DNA of 64,000 bases from Bufo bufo (lineage: Eukaryota; Chordata; Amphibia; Anura; Bufonidae), in contig NC_053390.1 in assembly GCF_905171765.1 (NCBI RefSeq), positions 309,493,466-309,557,465 of the forward strand. Reading direction: 5' to 3'. Made by a program: the position numbers and the translations under genes. Below the pieces are notes generated by a model. That model did not search any database, was not told the DNA's origin, and was given only the letters and a program-made list of their open reading frames with translations. Positions 10,556-22,076 of this stretch are shown here, in pieces (within the stretch, counting starts at the first letter, position 1; the number at the start of each line of letters is the position of its first letter).

Positions 10556-11500
10556 CAGTACAGACCAAAAGTTTGGACACACCTTCTCATTCAAAGAGTT
10601 TTCTTTATTTTCATGACTATGAAAATTGTAGATTCACACTGAAGGCATCAAAACTATGAATTAACACATGTGGAATTATATACATAACAAACCAGTGTGA
10701 AACAACAGAAAATATGTCATATTCTAGGTTCTTCAAAGTAGCCACCTTTTGCTTTGATTACTGCTTTGCACACTCTTGGCATTCTCTTGATGAGCTTCAA
10801 GAGGTAGTCCCCTGAAATGGTTTTCACTTCACAGGTGTGCCCTGTCAGGTTTAATAAGTGGGATTTCTTGCCTTATAAATGGGGTTGGGACCATCAGTGG
10901 CGTTGAGGAGAAGTCAGGTGGATACACAGCTGATAGTCCTACTGAATAGACTGTTAGAATTAGAATTTGTATTATGGCAAGAAAAAAGCAGCTAAGTAAA
11001 GGAAAACGAGTGGCCATCATTACTTTAAGAAATGAAGGTCAGTCAGTCAGCCGAAAAATTGGGAGAACTTTGAAAGTAAGGGCTATTTGACCATGAAGGA
11101 GAGTGATGGGGTGCTGCGCCAGATGACCTGGCCTCCACAGTCACCGGACCTGAACCCAATCGAGATGGTTTGGGGTGAGCTGGGCCGCAGAGTGAAGGCA
11201 AAAGGTCCAACAAGTGCTAAGCATCTCATGGAACTCCTTCAAGACTGTTGGAAGACCATTTCAGGGGGCTACCTCTTGAAGCTCATCAAGAGAATGCCAA
11301 GAGTGTGCAAAGCAGTAATCAAAGCAAAAGGTGGCTACTTTGAAGAACCTAGAATATGACATATTTTCAGTTGTTTCACACTTGTTTGTTATGTATATAA
11401 TTCCACATGTGTTAATTCATAGTTTTGATGCCTTCATAGTCATGAAAATAAAGAAAACTCTTTGAATGAAAAGGTGTGTCCAAACTTTTGGTCTGTACTG
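10556..11500 (+). mobile_element. Internally deleted Tc1 element with long inverted repeats
   Basis: The ends begin CAGTACAGACCAAAAG and are flanked by TA. The inverted repeats are about 240 bp long and reach into the transposase gene: the left repeat contains the reverse complement of its last roughly 30 codons. The element is 945 bp and lacks the central part of the gene, so it is a MITE-like deletion derivative that would need a transposase from elsewhere. It lies only 10 bp from the preceding Tc1. Confidence 0.93.
10974..11359 (+). pseudogene. Tc1 transposase remnant (N-terminus joined to C-terminus)
   Basis: The ATG at 10974 opens MARKKQLSKGKRVAIITLR, the start of a helix-turn-helix. 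After about 40 codons the sequence jumps to the region just before the last catalytic motif. It then continues in a shifted frame with [17 protein letters not shown] and ends KGGYFEEPRI at 11359. Both catalytic Asp residues are deleted. No function is expected. Confidence 0.9.
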
Positions 11501-11589
11501 TATATATATATGTCAATCACTGATAAGACACCCCACTTGGCTATTGAGTTTAGAAAGAACATAGGTTTAAATGTGTAAATTACAAGTTA

Positions 11590-12049
11590 AGCTACTTTCA
11601 CACTGGCGTTTTGGCTTTCCGTTTGTGAGATCCGTTCAGGGCTCTCACAAGCGGTCCAAAACGGATCAGTTTTGCCCTAATGCATTCTGAATGGATAAGG
11701 ATCCGCTCAGAATGCATCCGTTTGCCTCTGTTCCGTCTCCATTCCGCTCTGGAGGCGGACACCAAAACGCTGCTTGCAGCGTTTTGGTGTCCGTCTGACG
11801 ATGCAGAGGCAATCCGTCCTGACACACAATGTAAGTCAATGGGGACGGATCCGTTTTCACTGACACAATAGAAAACGGATCCATCCCCCATTGACTTTCA
11901 ATGGTGTTCAAGATGGATCCGTTTTGGCTATGTTACAGATATTACAAACAGATCTGTTCTGAACGGATGCATGCGGTTGTATTATCTGAACGGAAGCGTT
12001 TGTGCAGATCCATGACGGATCCGCACCAAACGCAAGTGTGAAAATAGCC
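11590..12049. mobile_element. TTA-type palindromic MITE
   Basis: The ends read AGCTACTTTCACACT and, inverted, AAGGCTATTTTCACACT, next to TTA/TAA. The interior is built from inverted GGATCCGTT-like blocks. Several relatives with GGCC/GGCT...CTTTCACAC ends occur in this window. In the 45088 copy the 3-bp TTA duplication is proven. The PIF/Harbinger superfamily is a fair guess from the TWA target. Confidence 0.75.
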
Positions 12050-12160
12050 TTAGCTGAAAGTTTTCCTACAAAACTATACATCATTCTGCTCAGCTCCTCC
12101 TGCTCTGTAACATGCTGCCTGCAGACTGCATTGCGTTTCATGGTGACAGGTTCTCTTTAA

Positions 12161-13640
12161 ATCAGGCTATTGCTATAATTAATCAGTGTTTCATATTAAT
12201 GTTGAGTTATTTCAGCTTCAGTTTATTTCATAAAAGACAGCAGAACAAAAAACTGTTCAAAATGTTTTTTCTATTAAAAAACAATTACAAATGCCTTAAA
12301 GGTGTGCATAGCCTTTATGATTAGCTACAGAATTCAAAGTTTTTTTTATACCTTTGTTGCACATGGGCATAATAGCATGCGTTTTTCCGGTATTCCTGAA
12401 AATGGTCATATAGCTAAGTCCAATAGATGGCACAGGAGCTATGCCCACACCATCTCCAGCTGGAGTAGGCTGTAATACACAGCTGGGTGCACAGACGAGA
12501 ACAGAGATAACTCCAATCCCGGCTCTTTACCACTCAGATGACATGGTTTACTGACCGTGATATCTAAGGGGTTCGACAAGTTAATGTGCTTCACGCATCA
12601 GCCCCCTGACGACGGTTGCTATGACGGCCGGGAGGCCAAACAATGATCACTTGTCCTGCCATCTTAGTACTCCTATTAGGCCTTGCCAGACATAGTACAC
12701 TGGAGTACATATGGATTGTAGTGTATTATACTAGCAATTTAAATAAATAAAATATTCAAAAATATAATTAAACAAAAATAAACCTTTTCCTCATTAAAAA
12801 TGTTTTAATATGTAAAAAATAAATAAAGTGCACATTGCCACATCTGTAGCAGCCCTATCTATTGAATTATCTCAGTACTCAATCCTCAAGTTGAACGCAG
12901 TAAAAAAAAAAAAAAAAGTCAGATGCTTATCTCACCTTAAAAAAAAAAATGGAATATAAAAGGAATCAAAAAGTTATATATACCTAAAAATGGTGTTAAT
13001 TAAAAACTACAGCTCAAGCCCTCACACAGCTCTATTGATGAAAAAGCCAAAAAGGGAAGCTCTCGGAATATGGAAACACAAAAGGCAAAAAAAAAATGTT
13101 TTATGTGCAAAAGTAGTAAAACTGAAAACAATCTTTATGAATTTTGTATCACTTCAATCATACTAATCCACAGAATAAAGGTAACAAGTTATTTAAGCCG
13201 CTTAGTGAGTGTCTCAAAAGTGAAAATTTAAAAAAGTAGGTGGGGATCCTTCTACTGGGAGCACCCCTGATCACAAGGAAGGGAACCCTGTAAAGAAATA
13301 AATGGGGCAGCAGATAGGGCATGTTAACTGCTGCTCCATTCACCTCTTTGGGAGTTCTGGAAATAGCCGAGCACCTTTTCCAGAACTCATGATTTACGTA
13401 TGCTTGACCTGCCGCTCTGTTTATTTCTGGGGGCTCCTAGGGGTATGGGGTACCTGTTCTCATGATCGTGGGGGTAGAACCTACCCCTTTAAAGTAGTAA
13501 GGAACTAAGAACTTTTACTTTTAATGCTGTTCCCTGACTTTAAAAAGTAACTCAATCTTTTTTTAAACTTAATTTTTTTGTAAAATATCAGTTTTTTTGT
13601 AATATATTCTATTAATCAGAAATACAGTTTCCCTGCTCAA
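12161..13640. repeat. Unassigned repeats, including dispersed family R1 at about 12780-13230
   Basis: From about 12780 to 13230 the sequence resembles the family seen at 30905-31150, 45741-46100 and 58870-61090 (phrases such as CCCTCACACAGCTC, GGAAGCTCTCGGAATATGG, AATCTTTATGAATTTTGTATC). I call this family R1. It has no visible coding capacity. A poly-A/T-rich stretch near 12900-12950 adds low complexity. 12350-12720 shows nothing I can classify. Confidence 0.5.
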
Positions 13641-14737
13641 ATACGCACCCAAGTAAGTGGTCATGAAAGGCAGGAGAGAAGAGGATAAGGGGGTAGTCAC
13701 AGGAAGTGGGGTTGGGGGGTAGGTAGAGTCTATTGCTACATATATGATGAGTTGAGGAATAAGAACCTATGTAGCAGCTGATACAGCGGACGGGTCTGGT
13801 GTGGCTTGATCATATCCCAACTAGGGCGCGAGGCCCATGTTGGGGCACGGCAAATGTCTATATGGTTGCAGGTCTCTCACGATGTCGGCTGGGTTGGCAG
13901 GCAGATAAGCATTAGTGGTACTTAAGACCGTGATTATGTGTTAGTTAAGGGCTGAAGCCTCTATATGTCTTCCATGGGTTCCAAATCTTCAGGAATTTTG
14001 CTCGGGTATGGGTTTCTCAATGTGCTATTTTGTCTACCCAGGCCAACAAAGTGGGTGCGGAGCTGCTCTTCCATAGATACGGTATGAGTAACCGGGCAGC
14101 CGTGATGAGCATAGTAGGCAAGTTATGGTTAGTAGAGGTGAATTTGGCATTTGGACACCAAAGTAATACCAGTTTGGGTTCCAAGGTGATGGTTGTAGAG
14201 CAAATGCGGTTTATTACCTTCTCCGCTTCTGACCAAAATGATTGGATGCATGGACATGTCCACCAGATATGAGATAGGGATCCTATTCCACCACACCTCC
14301 AACATGAATCAAGTATATCAGCATTCAACCTATGAAGGAATTCTGGGGTCTTGTACCACCTAGTCAGTAACTTGTATGAGTTCTCTTGTATCTTAATGCA
14401 CCTATTAAACCCATAGGAATTTGACAAAATAAAAGCCTTTTCAGGGTCTGAAAGGGTTATCCAAAGGTCTGTCTCCCATGCTGCCCAGTAGTATAACCTA
14501 GAGATATGAGCGATTTATAAGAAAGAGATAATAGGTGTATGGGAAGTTGCTCTACAGAGATTAGCTTTTCTGCCCAGGTGGTTATGGTGGAGTACATGCA
14601 AGGCAGTGTGAGCTTTCTCATGTCCCTGCGAAAGTCGAGAAGATGTAAAAATGGTGCTGTTAATATTCTGGGTAAGTTTAATACTTTGTCCCAATCCAAT
14701 GAGCCACCGGTCAAGGAGATCTCTTTCACAGAGACAT

Positions 14738-14813
14738 AGAAACATAGAAACATAGAAACATAGAATGTGTCGGCAGATAAGAACCATTTGGCCCATCCAG
14801 TCTGCCCAATCAC
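14738..14813 (-). mobile_element. Very short CR1 3' end
   Basis: On the minus strand this is the last 60-70 bp of a CR1 LINE: a GGCAGACTGGATGGGCC-type block followed by a tail of CTATGTTT repeats. The same 3' end closes the larger CR1 at 19180. CR1 insertions are typically severely 5'-truncated, which fits. It sits inside L1 ORF2. Confidence 0.8.
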
Positions 14814-15317
14814 ATTAGCTAACATTGACCATACTCCAGAGTGCTCTTGAACCTGAGGTACGATATAGGCTTGTAGTAAAGCTAGAGGAGTATTGGAGAG
14901 TGGAAATCTAAGCTCCTGCGATTTGAAGAGTGTGGACCATATTATCAGGGTCCCTTTCATCAGGGAGAATTGAGTTAAAGCACTAGGTGAGACCTGTCAT
15001 ATCCCCCATAGAACTAGTTTCTCCACCGGAGTCAGGAGATATCGTTCAGGATCCGAGCAAAGGTCGGGGGAGTAGGTTGTGAGTAAGTGATATGCCCCTA
15101 GTCACTTGCACTGCAGTATATGTGCAGGTCGGGTAGCCCAAAGCCCCCAAATCTTTTCTCCCTAGTAAGAATTGAATATGCAATTCTAGGAGATCTCCCA
15201 CCTTAGAGGAAGAAGAAGAAGAAGAATAGCCTGCGGATTTCAGCAAAATAGGTAAGTGGAAGCAAATAGGGATCGATTGCATTAGCTAAAGGAACTTGGG
15301 GACTATGTATGTCTTAA

Positions 15318-16718
15318 AGGATAACTGTCACATTTAGACCCTAATTTCAATTTTCATATATGTAGTTAGTAATAACATGATATTCCAGAATCAGTTACTA
15401 TTAGACTGACTTACCCCATATTTAATAAGATTCAGCCCTTAGCAACCAGTCTGCATAAAACTGCAATTTCATATTACAGGAATAGAGATCCCTTTATCAC
15501 CATCCTTAGCCTTATGTTTTGTGGGACTGGTGGATTTCCTCCCACACATGAGACTAATATTTGGTCAAGTGAATATAGCAGCTAGGGCTATTATTGCAAA
15601 AACCTGGAAATCTAGTGCACCCTTGACGATACGGGAGCTAATTTCCACTGTAGGAATAGCTTATGAATTAGAGAAATTATAAACCATCCGAACACATTTT
15701 TGGGATAAAGAGTCCCCTAAATGGGACTTATGGACTCAATTCTCCGCCTCACATTCCTCCTTAGCGGGTAGGATATAATGACCTATCTAGACTATGAACT
15801 TATAAGTCTGTATCACATATACAATTTAGATTCAGTGAAGTTCCACATGCTGGTATACATAAGTCTGCCATGTTTATTTCTTTTTCTTTAAATGTTTAAC
15901 AAAAAATAAACGACTATTGTCCTCGGACGTTTACCGCGGATGTTATTGTTGATTTAATCTGAACTTTCATGACATATATCCCTGCGTGGATTATATTATG
16001 TAAAAATAACATATGTATGTTATCTATGATGCTGTTTACTGACATCTTCTAATAAACTTAAATTACAAAAAAAACAACTGCAATTTCACTATTCAGTTAA
16101 GATGGCCGCCACTGCCCTCACCCTGAGGCTAATCCCGCCTGCTCTCACTACCCACAATGCATTGAGCTCCTCACATGCACTAGCCAGTAACAATAGCCCC
16201 CAAAAAAATAGCCCCCCAAAAGTGTCAGTAACCAGAGCCCTCGCCCCTAAAGGGTTAATCTCCTGCAGCACAAAGGGGTCCTCTTACCACATGTTGCTTT
16301 CATTTCTACACTGAGCAGATGGCAGATCTCCCTTCCCTGGTCTGAGCTGCTCCAACTCTGCATTCTCCAGCTCTGCTGAGTGAGGGAGCGTCTGCCAAGC
16401 GCAGGGACCGGGAGAAGTGCACACAGCCCAGGCACTGTTATCAGCTGCTGGGGAGGACCTGGCTTTAATCATTTACTTACAGTCCCTGGCTGTCAGTAAT
16501 GTGACCCTGCACGCTGCGTGCTCCATCCTTCAACAGATAGACGGACCATGCCTAGCAACCCTATTTTAAGCACAGGTAAAAGTAGGCAGTACAAGGAACA
16601 AAAATGTGGAATTAAGGGGTAATTCAATACACAGTGAAAAGTTGAAATAGGGCCACCAAGGTGATATTAATCACCACAATCCAATACTCAAAAAAAATAA
16701 TAATACGACAGTTATCCT
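15318..16718. mobile_element. TTAA-flanked DNA element inside the L1
   Basis: The ends AGGATAACTGTC and GACAGTTATCCT are inverted copies and are flanked by TTAA at 15314-15317 and 16719-16722. Removing the element restores contiguous L1 sequence. It is about 0.8 kb after subtracting the nested L1 tail at 15472-16075. No transposase frame is visible. The TTAA target fits Kolobok or piggyBac-type mobilisation, and the terminal bases do not decide which. Confidence 0.82.
15472..16075 (+). mobile_element. 5'-truncated L1 tail, plus strand
   Basis: The sequence encodes a decayed L1 ORF2 C-terminus (AARAIIAKTWKSSAP, then ELISTVGIAYELEKL and a stop). It continues through a 3' UTR with AATAAA and ends in an A-rich tract. 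It is flanked by a 13-bp duplication AACTGCAATTTCA at 15459-15471 and 16076-16088. It is a different L1 lineage from the host L1 and lies in the opposite orientation. Confidence 0.87.
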
Positions 16719-19700
16719 TTAAGTAAGTTCTTTTTTCCAATCCAGGACATAAATGGGTTTTTTAAAGATCTAAGTTGCATACGTACAGATTGTAAGAGAG
16801 GGGTGTAATTGAGAGCCAATAGCTCATCTGGATTTGCTGAAATATGGATCCCCAGATATTGTATACTTTCCAACGCCCAGGTAAAGGGGGTTGACCTTTT
16901 GAGATATTGTATAATAGATCATTGACAGGCGATGTTTAATGCTTCTGATTTGCTATAGTTGATTTTAAAGTTGGATATAAAACCAAAGTCTTTGAAGATG
17001 GCCAGTAGCATAGGGAAGGATACTTGAGTGTTAGAAGTCAAAATGAGCATGTCATCAGCAAACGCAACGATCAGGTGGGTATGTGGGGTCTTGTCTAAGC
17101 AGCCGTAGGAGAGTCTCCATGATAATTTCAAATAGCGCCAGGGATAATGGGCAGCCCTGACGGGTGCCATTAAGTATTTGAAATGAAGGAGATACTGTGC
17201 CGTTGATTTTGATCCTGGCAGAGGGGGCTGTATAGTATTGCATTGATAAATTGGCGGGGTATACCGAAGCTTGGCAGGGCTGCAGTGATGTAATGCCAAC
17301 TAACCCTGTCAAACGCTTTTTCCGCTTCCGTACTGAGCAACTCAAGAGCAGTATTGGAGTGTTTTGCCCATGAAATCAGGCAAATTAAGCGTATGGTGTT
17401 TTCCTTGCCCTGTCTGCCAGAAACAAAGCCAACTTGTTTGCGACCAATAATGTGGGGTAGCACCTTTTGGAGGCGATGGGCCAAGACCTTTGCCCACCAC
17501 TTGACGTCTGCGTTGAGCAGCGATATCGGATGGTAGCTCCCGCAATCTACTGGGTCCTTTTTCTCTTTATGGATAACAGTGACGTGTGCTTCCAGTGCCT
17601 AAGCTGTTAGTTTGTTTCCAAGGAAAAGTGAGTTGCACAAGGTCTGGAAGTTAGGGATTAACGTATCACGGAAAGTTTTGTAATATTGAATTGGAAGACC
17701 GTTTGGTCCAGGACGAAGGGATAGAGGATAGAGGATAGAACCCTAGTGATAGGGGCCAATAGGTGAGCGGAGTCAGTCTGGGAGAGAGTGAGTAGTTGTA
17801 ATGAGGAGAGGAAGGTTTCTGTGGTTGAAACGACTGTGGTCGGAGAGGATGTGTCTGGGGTAGGGAGGTTATAAAGGGCTGCGTAAAACTGTTGGAATGT
17901 TTTTTCAATGTCTGGGGTGAATTTATGAAGAAGACCTTTAGCGTAGTTGATAGTTGGAATAAAGGAGTCAGACTGCTGCTTCTTCGTCCACACGGACATA
18001 AGTTTATTGCCTCTGTCTCCATGAGCATACGTTTTAAATTTAGCCCTAAGTAGGATCTTTGCCGAGTTGACGTTAAGCATGTTTTTTAACTCAGTGCGGA
18101 GGTGTGTTAGTTCTTGGGCTGTGGCCTCAGCAATGGTCTGTTTGTGCGAAATTTCTAGCTTGGAGATTTGGGACAATAGGGAATAGATCGCGGCAAAACG
18201 TTTCTTTTTAAGTCTGGAGCCTAGGGCTATGAGTTCCCCCCGGATCACTGATTTATGGGCTTCCCATATAATGGGTGGAGATGCCTGTTCAGTAGTGTTG
18301 AATTTGAAGTATTCTACTAGGGAGGCTTTAACTAGTGATATGTGGGCCGGGTCCGCAATCAGGGTCTCATGGAGGTGCCAATTCCATTCTCTCTGGGGTA
18401 GGTTTTTCAGGGTAATTGTAAGGAAGATATGGGGCGTGGTCAGAAAGTGTGATATATCCAATCCTCGCTGAGTCGGCTAATGCCAGATGAGCAGAGGACA
18501 GACAAAGGTAGTCTAACTTGTGGAAAGTGGTGCTGGTGTGGGAGAAGATGGTGTAGTCTAGGCCTGAGGGATTTAATGTCCGCCACACATCGGTGACCTG
18601 TAGTTCTTTTAGGGCACTGTGGAGTCGGCCAAGCAGTTTATATGAGATGCGTGTACGTTTGGTGGAGGAGTCTAGAGTGGGTTCCAAGGGAAGGTTGAAA
18701 TCTCCACCTAGAATCACAATGCCTTTTTTTAGGGAGGAAAGCAGTTTGAGCATCTGAACGAGCCACTGAGCTTGGCGTTTGTTGGAAGCATAGAGGTTGG
18801 CTATTGTGACCAGAGAATCTGCAATCAATCCCTTAAACAGGTATCGACCTTCAGGGTCAGCAATGACAGCTATATGTTTAAATGGTAAATGTTTATGTAT
18901 AGCGATGCTGACACCCCTGCTGGCCGAGGAGTGAGTGCTATGGAACCAATGTGTGTAATGTTTGGGAGTGAGGCAGGGTACTTTATCTGTCTTGAAATGC
19001 GATTCTTGGAAAAACACAATTGCAGCTTTGTCTTTGCTTACAAGTGAGAAGACTTGGGAGTGTTTCCGTGGCTCGTTCAGACCTCTAGCATTCAAGGAGG
19101 CAACTACAACAGACACCATATTAGTATTGAGGAGTACAAGTTGCGATCACATAGACCAGGGATGCTCAACCTACGGACCTCCATAGAAACATAAAATGTG
19201 TCGGCAGATAAGAACCATTTGGCCCATATAGTCTGCCCAATATACTGAATACTATGAATAGACCCTGGCCCTATCTTATATGATGGATGGCCTTATGCCT
19301 ATCCCATGCATGCTTAAACTCCTTCACTGTATTTGCAGCTACCACTTCTCAGTGCTCCAGACAAAAAAAAATGACCAGGAGCCATTGGCTCCTAAACTAA
19401 AAAATTTATGAGCCAAATTACATTTTTTAGTCGCCAAATTTAAAATACATATAATTTTAAAAAAAAGGACTTTGAGAAGATGAGACGCAGGTGCACTACA
19501 TATAGGAGAAAACAGCACCACACTCTCACATCCAGGGACATTTTCTGGGGAACAAGGTGACTAAAAATGGCGAATTGCGTGGTTTAGAGTTTTTTTTTCT
19601 GTTACGGCCTTCACCGAGCGGAAATATTTTTTAATATTTTAATAGCTCACACTTTTTGGGACGTGGCGATATGTAATATGTTCTTTATTGTTTGTAAATT

Positions 19701-20141
19701 TTATATGTAAAACTGGGAAGGGGGCCATTTAAACTTTTAGTATTTTTTTTTTTTTTTTTGTTTTTTTTTACTTTTTATTTAACAACCATTTCTTCCCTTA
19801 GGGACTAGAACCTGGATCTTTTCATCCCTTGTGCTATTCACCCTGATAGAGCTCTATCAGGGTGAATAGGAGCTCACACTCTCCCTGCTGCCCTGGGCTC
19901 TGTGCACACAGCAGCAGGGAGCTGAACATGGCAGCCGGGGCTTCAGTAGCGTCCTGGCTGCCATGGTAACGATCTGAGCCCCAGCAGTGTAATCTGCCAC
20001 TGCCACCAATGAAGGGGATGGGGACACTGTGGCCACCATATAACAATGGGAGGGAGACAGGGACGACTTGTGGCCAGTGATAATGGGGGGGGGGGGGGGG
20101 AGAGGCTTTGGGAGAGCGCATTGCACCACCAATGAATGTTT

Positions 20142-20606
20142 AAAGAGGACCTTTCATGGGTCCAAAGAATATGAACTTATCAGCAGGCTGCATAGAGCGG
20201 CGCTCAGGGATCTAAGTGCACTCACTATTATCCTGGGCGCCGCTCCGTTCACCCTCTGTGGCCCCCGGTATTTTCAGCATTCAGAGGAAGGAGGAGGAGA
20301 CGCCAGTGTCTCTCCGTCTCCATAACAGCAGCGCTGTCCAATCACAGCACAGAACTCAGAGCCAGGGAGAAAAAAAACCTCCCTGGCTCTGAGCTCTGCG
20401 CTGTGATTGGACAGCGCTGCTGTCAGGGAGAAGGACAGACACTGGCGTCTCCTCCTCCTTCCTCTGAATGCTGAAAATACCGGGGGCCACAGCGGGCGAA
20501 CGGAGCGGCGCTCAGGAATAATAGTAAGTGCACTTAGATCCCTGGGCGCCGCTCTATGCAGCCTGCTGATAAGTTCAGATTCTTTGGACCCATGAAAGGT
20601 CCTCTT
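20142..20606. mobile_element. Palindromic MITE (AGAGGACCTTTCATGG ends)
   Basis: The two halves are extended inverted copies: AGAGGACCTTTCATGGGTCC at the left and its complement at the right, then matching inner blocks with GCAGGCTGCATAGAG. The target is TTAA-like (TTAA left, TTGA right). No conserved protein is encoded, and long frames on both strands are palindrome artefacts. A related right end lies at about 22057-22077. Confidence 0.78.
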
Positions 20607-20625
20607 TGACTCCTTCATACAAGTG

Positions 20626-20764
20626 TCTGCAGCGGTATCGCAGACCGGGCACCCGGCCTCAATAACAGGGCATGCGATCTGTGGCACCTGAGGGGTTAAT
20701 GGCCGCGGATCGCCTGCCCTGTTATTGAGGCCGGGTGCCGGGTCTGCGATACCGCTGCCGACAC
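20626..20764. repeat. GC-rich inverted repeat
   Basis: Inverted arms built on TGTCTGCAGCGGTATCGCAG and CTGCGATACCGCTGCCGACA flank a short spacer. Inner matches include CCCGGCCTCAATAACAGGGC. It could fold into a long hairpin and is part of the surrounding hAT-like element. Confidence 0.8.
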
Positions 20765-21033
20765 TTATGTTTTACATTCATTGGTGGCGCAGTGGACAGC
20801 TCCTCCCCTCCTCCTCCCTGCTATGTCCCCATTGGTGGTAGTGGCGGCCGCGTCACAGTGGAGAGGGAGGGACTCCTTCCTTCTCCACTGTGCGGTGTGC
20901 TAGTGAAGAGAACGTAGGCTGCGCAGGATCGCGGCGGTACAGTCGCAAATGGCGACAAGACTAAAAAGTCTTGTCGCCATCTGCAAATTTTAAGGCGCAT
21001 TGGCGACCGTTTTGGTCGCCATCTGGAGCCCTG

Positions 21034-21821
21034 CTTCTGCAGGAAGGCTATTCCATGCATCCACTGCTCTCTCAGTAAAGTAATACTTCCTGATATTACT
21101 TTTAAACCTTTGCCCCTAAAACTATGTCCTCTTGTAGCAGTTTTTCTTCTTTTAAATATTCTCTCCTCTTTTACCTTGTTGATTCCCTTTATGTATTTAA
21201 AAGTTTCTATCATATCCCCTCTGTCTTGTCTTTCTTCCAAGCTATACATGTTAAGGTCCTTTAATCTTTCCTGGTAAGTTTTATCCTGCAATCCATGTAC
21301 CAGTTTAGTAGCTCTTCTCTGAACTCTCTCCAAAGTATCAATATCCTTCTGGAGATATGGTCTCCACTCCAGTACTGAGCACAATACTCCAAATGAGGTC
21401 TCACTAGTGCTCTGTAGAGCGGCATGAGCACCTCCCTCTTTCTACTGGTAATGCCTCTCCCTATACACCCAAGCATTCTGCAAGCATTTCCCTCTGCTCT
21501 ATGACATTGTCTGCCTACCTTTAAGTCTTCTGAAATAATGACCCCTAAATCCCTTTCCTCAGATACTGAGGTTAGGACTGTATGACTGATTTTATATTCT
21601 GCTCTTGGGTTTTTACGCCCCAGGTGCATTATCTTGCACTTATCAACATAAAATTTTAGTTGCCAGATTTTTGACCATTCCTCTAGTTTTCCTAAATCCT
21701 TTTCCATTTGGTGTATCCCTCCAGGAACATCAACCCTGTTACAAATCTTTGTGTCATCAGAAAAAAGACACACCTTACCATCGAGGCCTTCTGCAATTTC
21801 GCTGATAAAGATATTAAACAA
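21034..21821 (-). pseudogene. CR1 reverse transcriptase C-terminal fragment
   Basis: The frame starting at 21821 reads MFNIFISEIAEGLDGKVCLF then SDDTKI, where RTs have a (Y/F)ADD box, so one catalytic residue appears altered. It is followed by RDLGVIISEDLKVGRQC and LYRALVRPHLEYCAQYW, both characteristic CR1 blocks. A frameshift near 21370 moves to the frame holding ERVQRRATKLVHGLQ and YSLEERQDRGDMIETFK. The end is cut by the hAT-like insertion. The enzyme part needed for polymerisation is mostly absent. Confidence 0.87.
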
Positions 21822-21934
21822 TATGGGTTCCAGAACAGATCCCTGAGTTACCCCACTGGTAACAAGACCATGGTCTGAATATACTCCATTGACTTCAACC
21901 CTCAGTTGTCTGTCCCTCAGCCACTGAGTGTGAA

Positions 21935-22076
21935 AACTTCAGGAGGGCAGAGCGGGGTGTAGGAGCAATGTTTAAAAAATAAATAAATAAATAAATGGTA
22001 GCAGCATCAGCGGGGAGTACCCCGCAAGTACAGGTATTTAGTTCCTATAAGTAAAACAGATGAAAGGTCCTCTTTA
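21935..22076. mobile_element. Fragment of a TTAA-type MITE right end
   Basis: The stretch ends GATGAAAGGTCCTCTTTAA, the same terminus as the MITE at 20142-20606. It contains a short (AAAT)n run near 21975. It separates the CR1 from the L1 ORF1 fragment. The left end is not visible. Confidence 0.5.

Larger units (their letters stand above)
7913..12156. mobile_element. TTAA-flanked MITE holding four nested insertions
   Basis: The left end reads AGACAACCTGTCATCCC and the right end is its inverted match (GGTGACAGGTTCTCT), with TTAA at 7909-7912 and 12157-12160. Inner blocks include CTGCAGGCAGCATG and its inverted partner near 12110. A second copy of the same family at about 27372-27771 lacks the insertions and serves as a reference. 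This copy is interrupted by the foldback at 8033, a TA microsatellite with two Tc1 elements (8969-11500), and the MITE at 11590. The original length was therefore well under 1 kb. Confidence 0.75.
14017..19119 (-). pseudogene. L1 ORF2 (endonuclease-RT-Cys domain), broken
   Basis: The start is MVSVVVASLNARGLNEPRKH (19119 downward), an APE-like endonuclease with FFQESHFK, GGDFNLPLEP and LSDHAP motifs. A frameshift near 18430 leads to the linker frame (18461-17658). RT follows in pieces: a QVGFVSGRQ motif, a DAEKAFDRV-type box reading TEAEKAFDRVSW (first Asp replaced by Glu), and FADDMLI with both catalytic Asp residues (about 17070). A TTAA element interrupts the gene at 15318-16718. The C-terminal part has CWRCGG...HIWWTC, the cysteine/histidine motif typical of L1, ending at 14017. 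Several frameshifts and stops make it non-functional. It encoded the nicking and reverse-transcribing enzyme of the LINE. Confidence 0.88.
19350..21033. mobile_element. hAT-like non-autonomous element with 5-bp duplication
   Basis: The ends CAGTGCTCCAGA and, inverted, CAGGGCTCCAGA are hAT-like. The duplication is CTTCT at 19345-19349 and 21034-21038, five bases rather than eight, and removal restores CR1 sequence. Inside are a subterminal block (GGAGCCATTGGCTCC), long T-runs, a nested palindromic MITE (20142-20606) and a GC-rich palindrome (20626-20764). A related subterminal block occurs at 33375-33460 in the large hAT element. Confidence 0.75.
19180..21930 (-). mobile_element. CR1-type LINE, 5'-truncated, with nested hAT-like insertion
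   Basis: On the minus strand the RT thumb and C-terminal part of CR1 are visible from about 21930 to 21034. After a hAT-like insertion (19350-21033) the 3' end runs from 19349 to about 19180. It contains CAAATGGTTCTTATCTGCC and ends with a CTATG-type tail. The junction with a fragment of the CAGGGATGCTCAACC hAT MITE at about 19163 marks the left edge. The 5' part of the element is missing. Confidence 0.85.

Noticed and set aside
20274..20687. 137-codon minus-strand frame and its plus-strand partners
   Set aside because: It lies in a GC-rich palindromic MITE. The same peptide arises from both arms, and there is no protein family signal.
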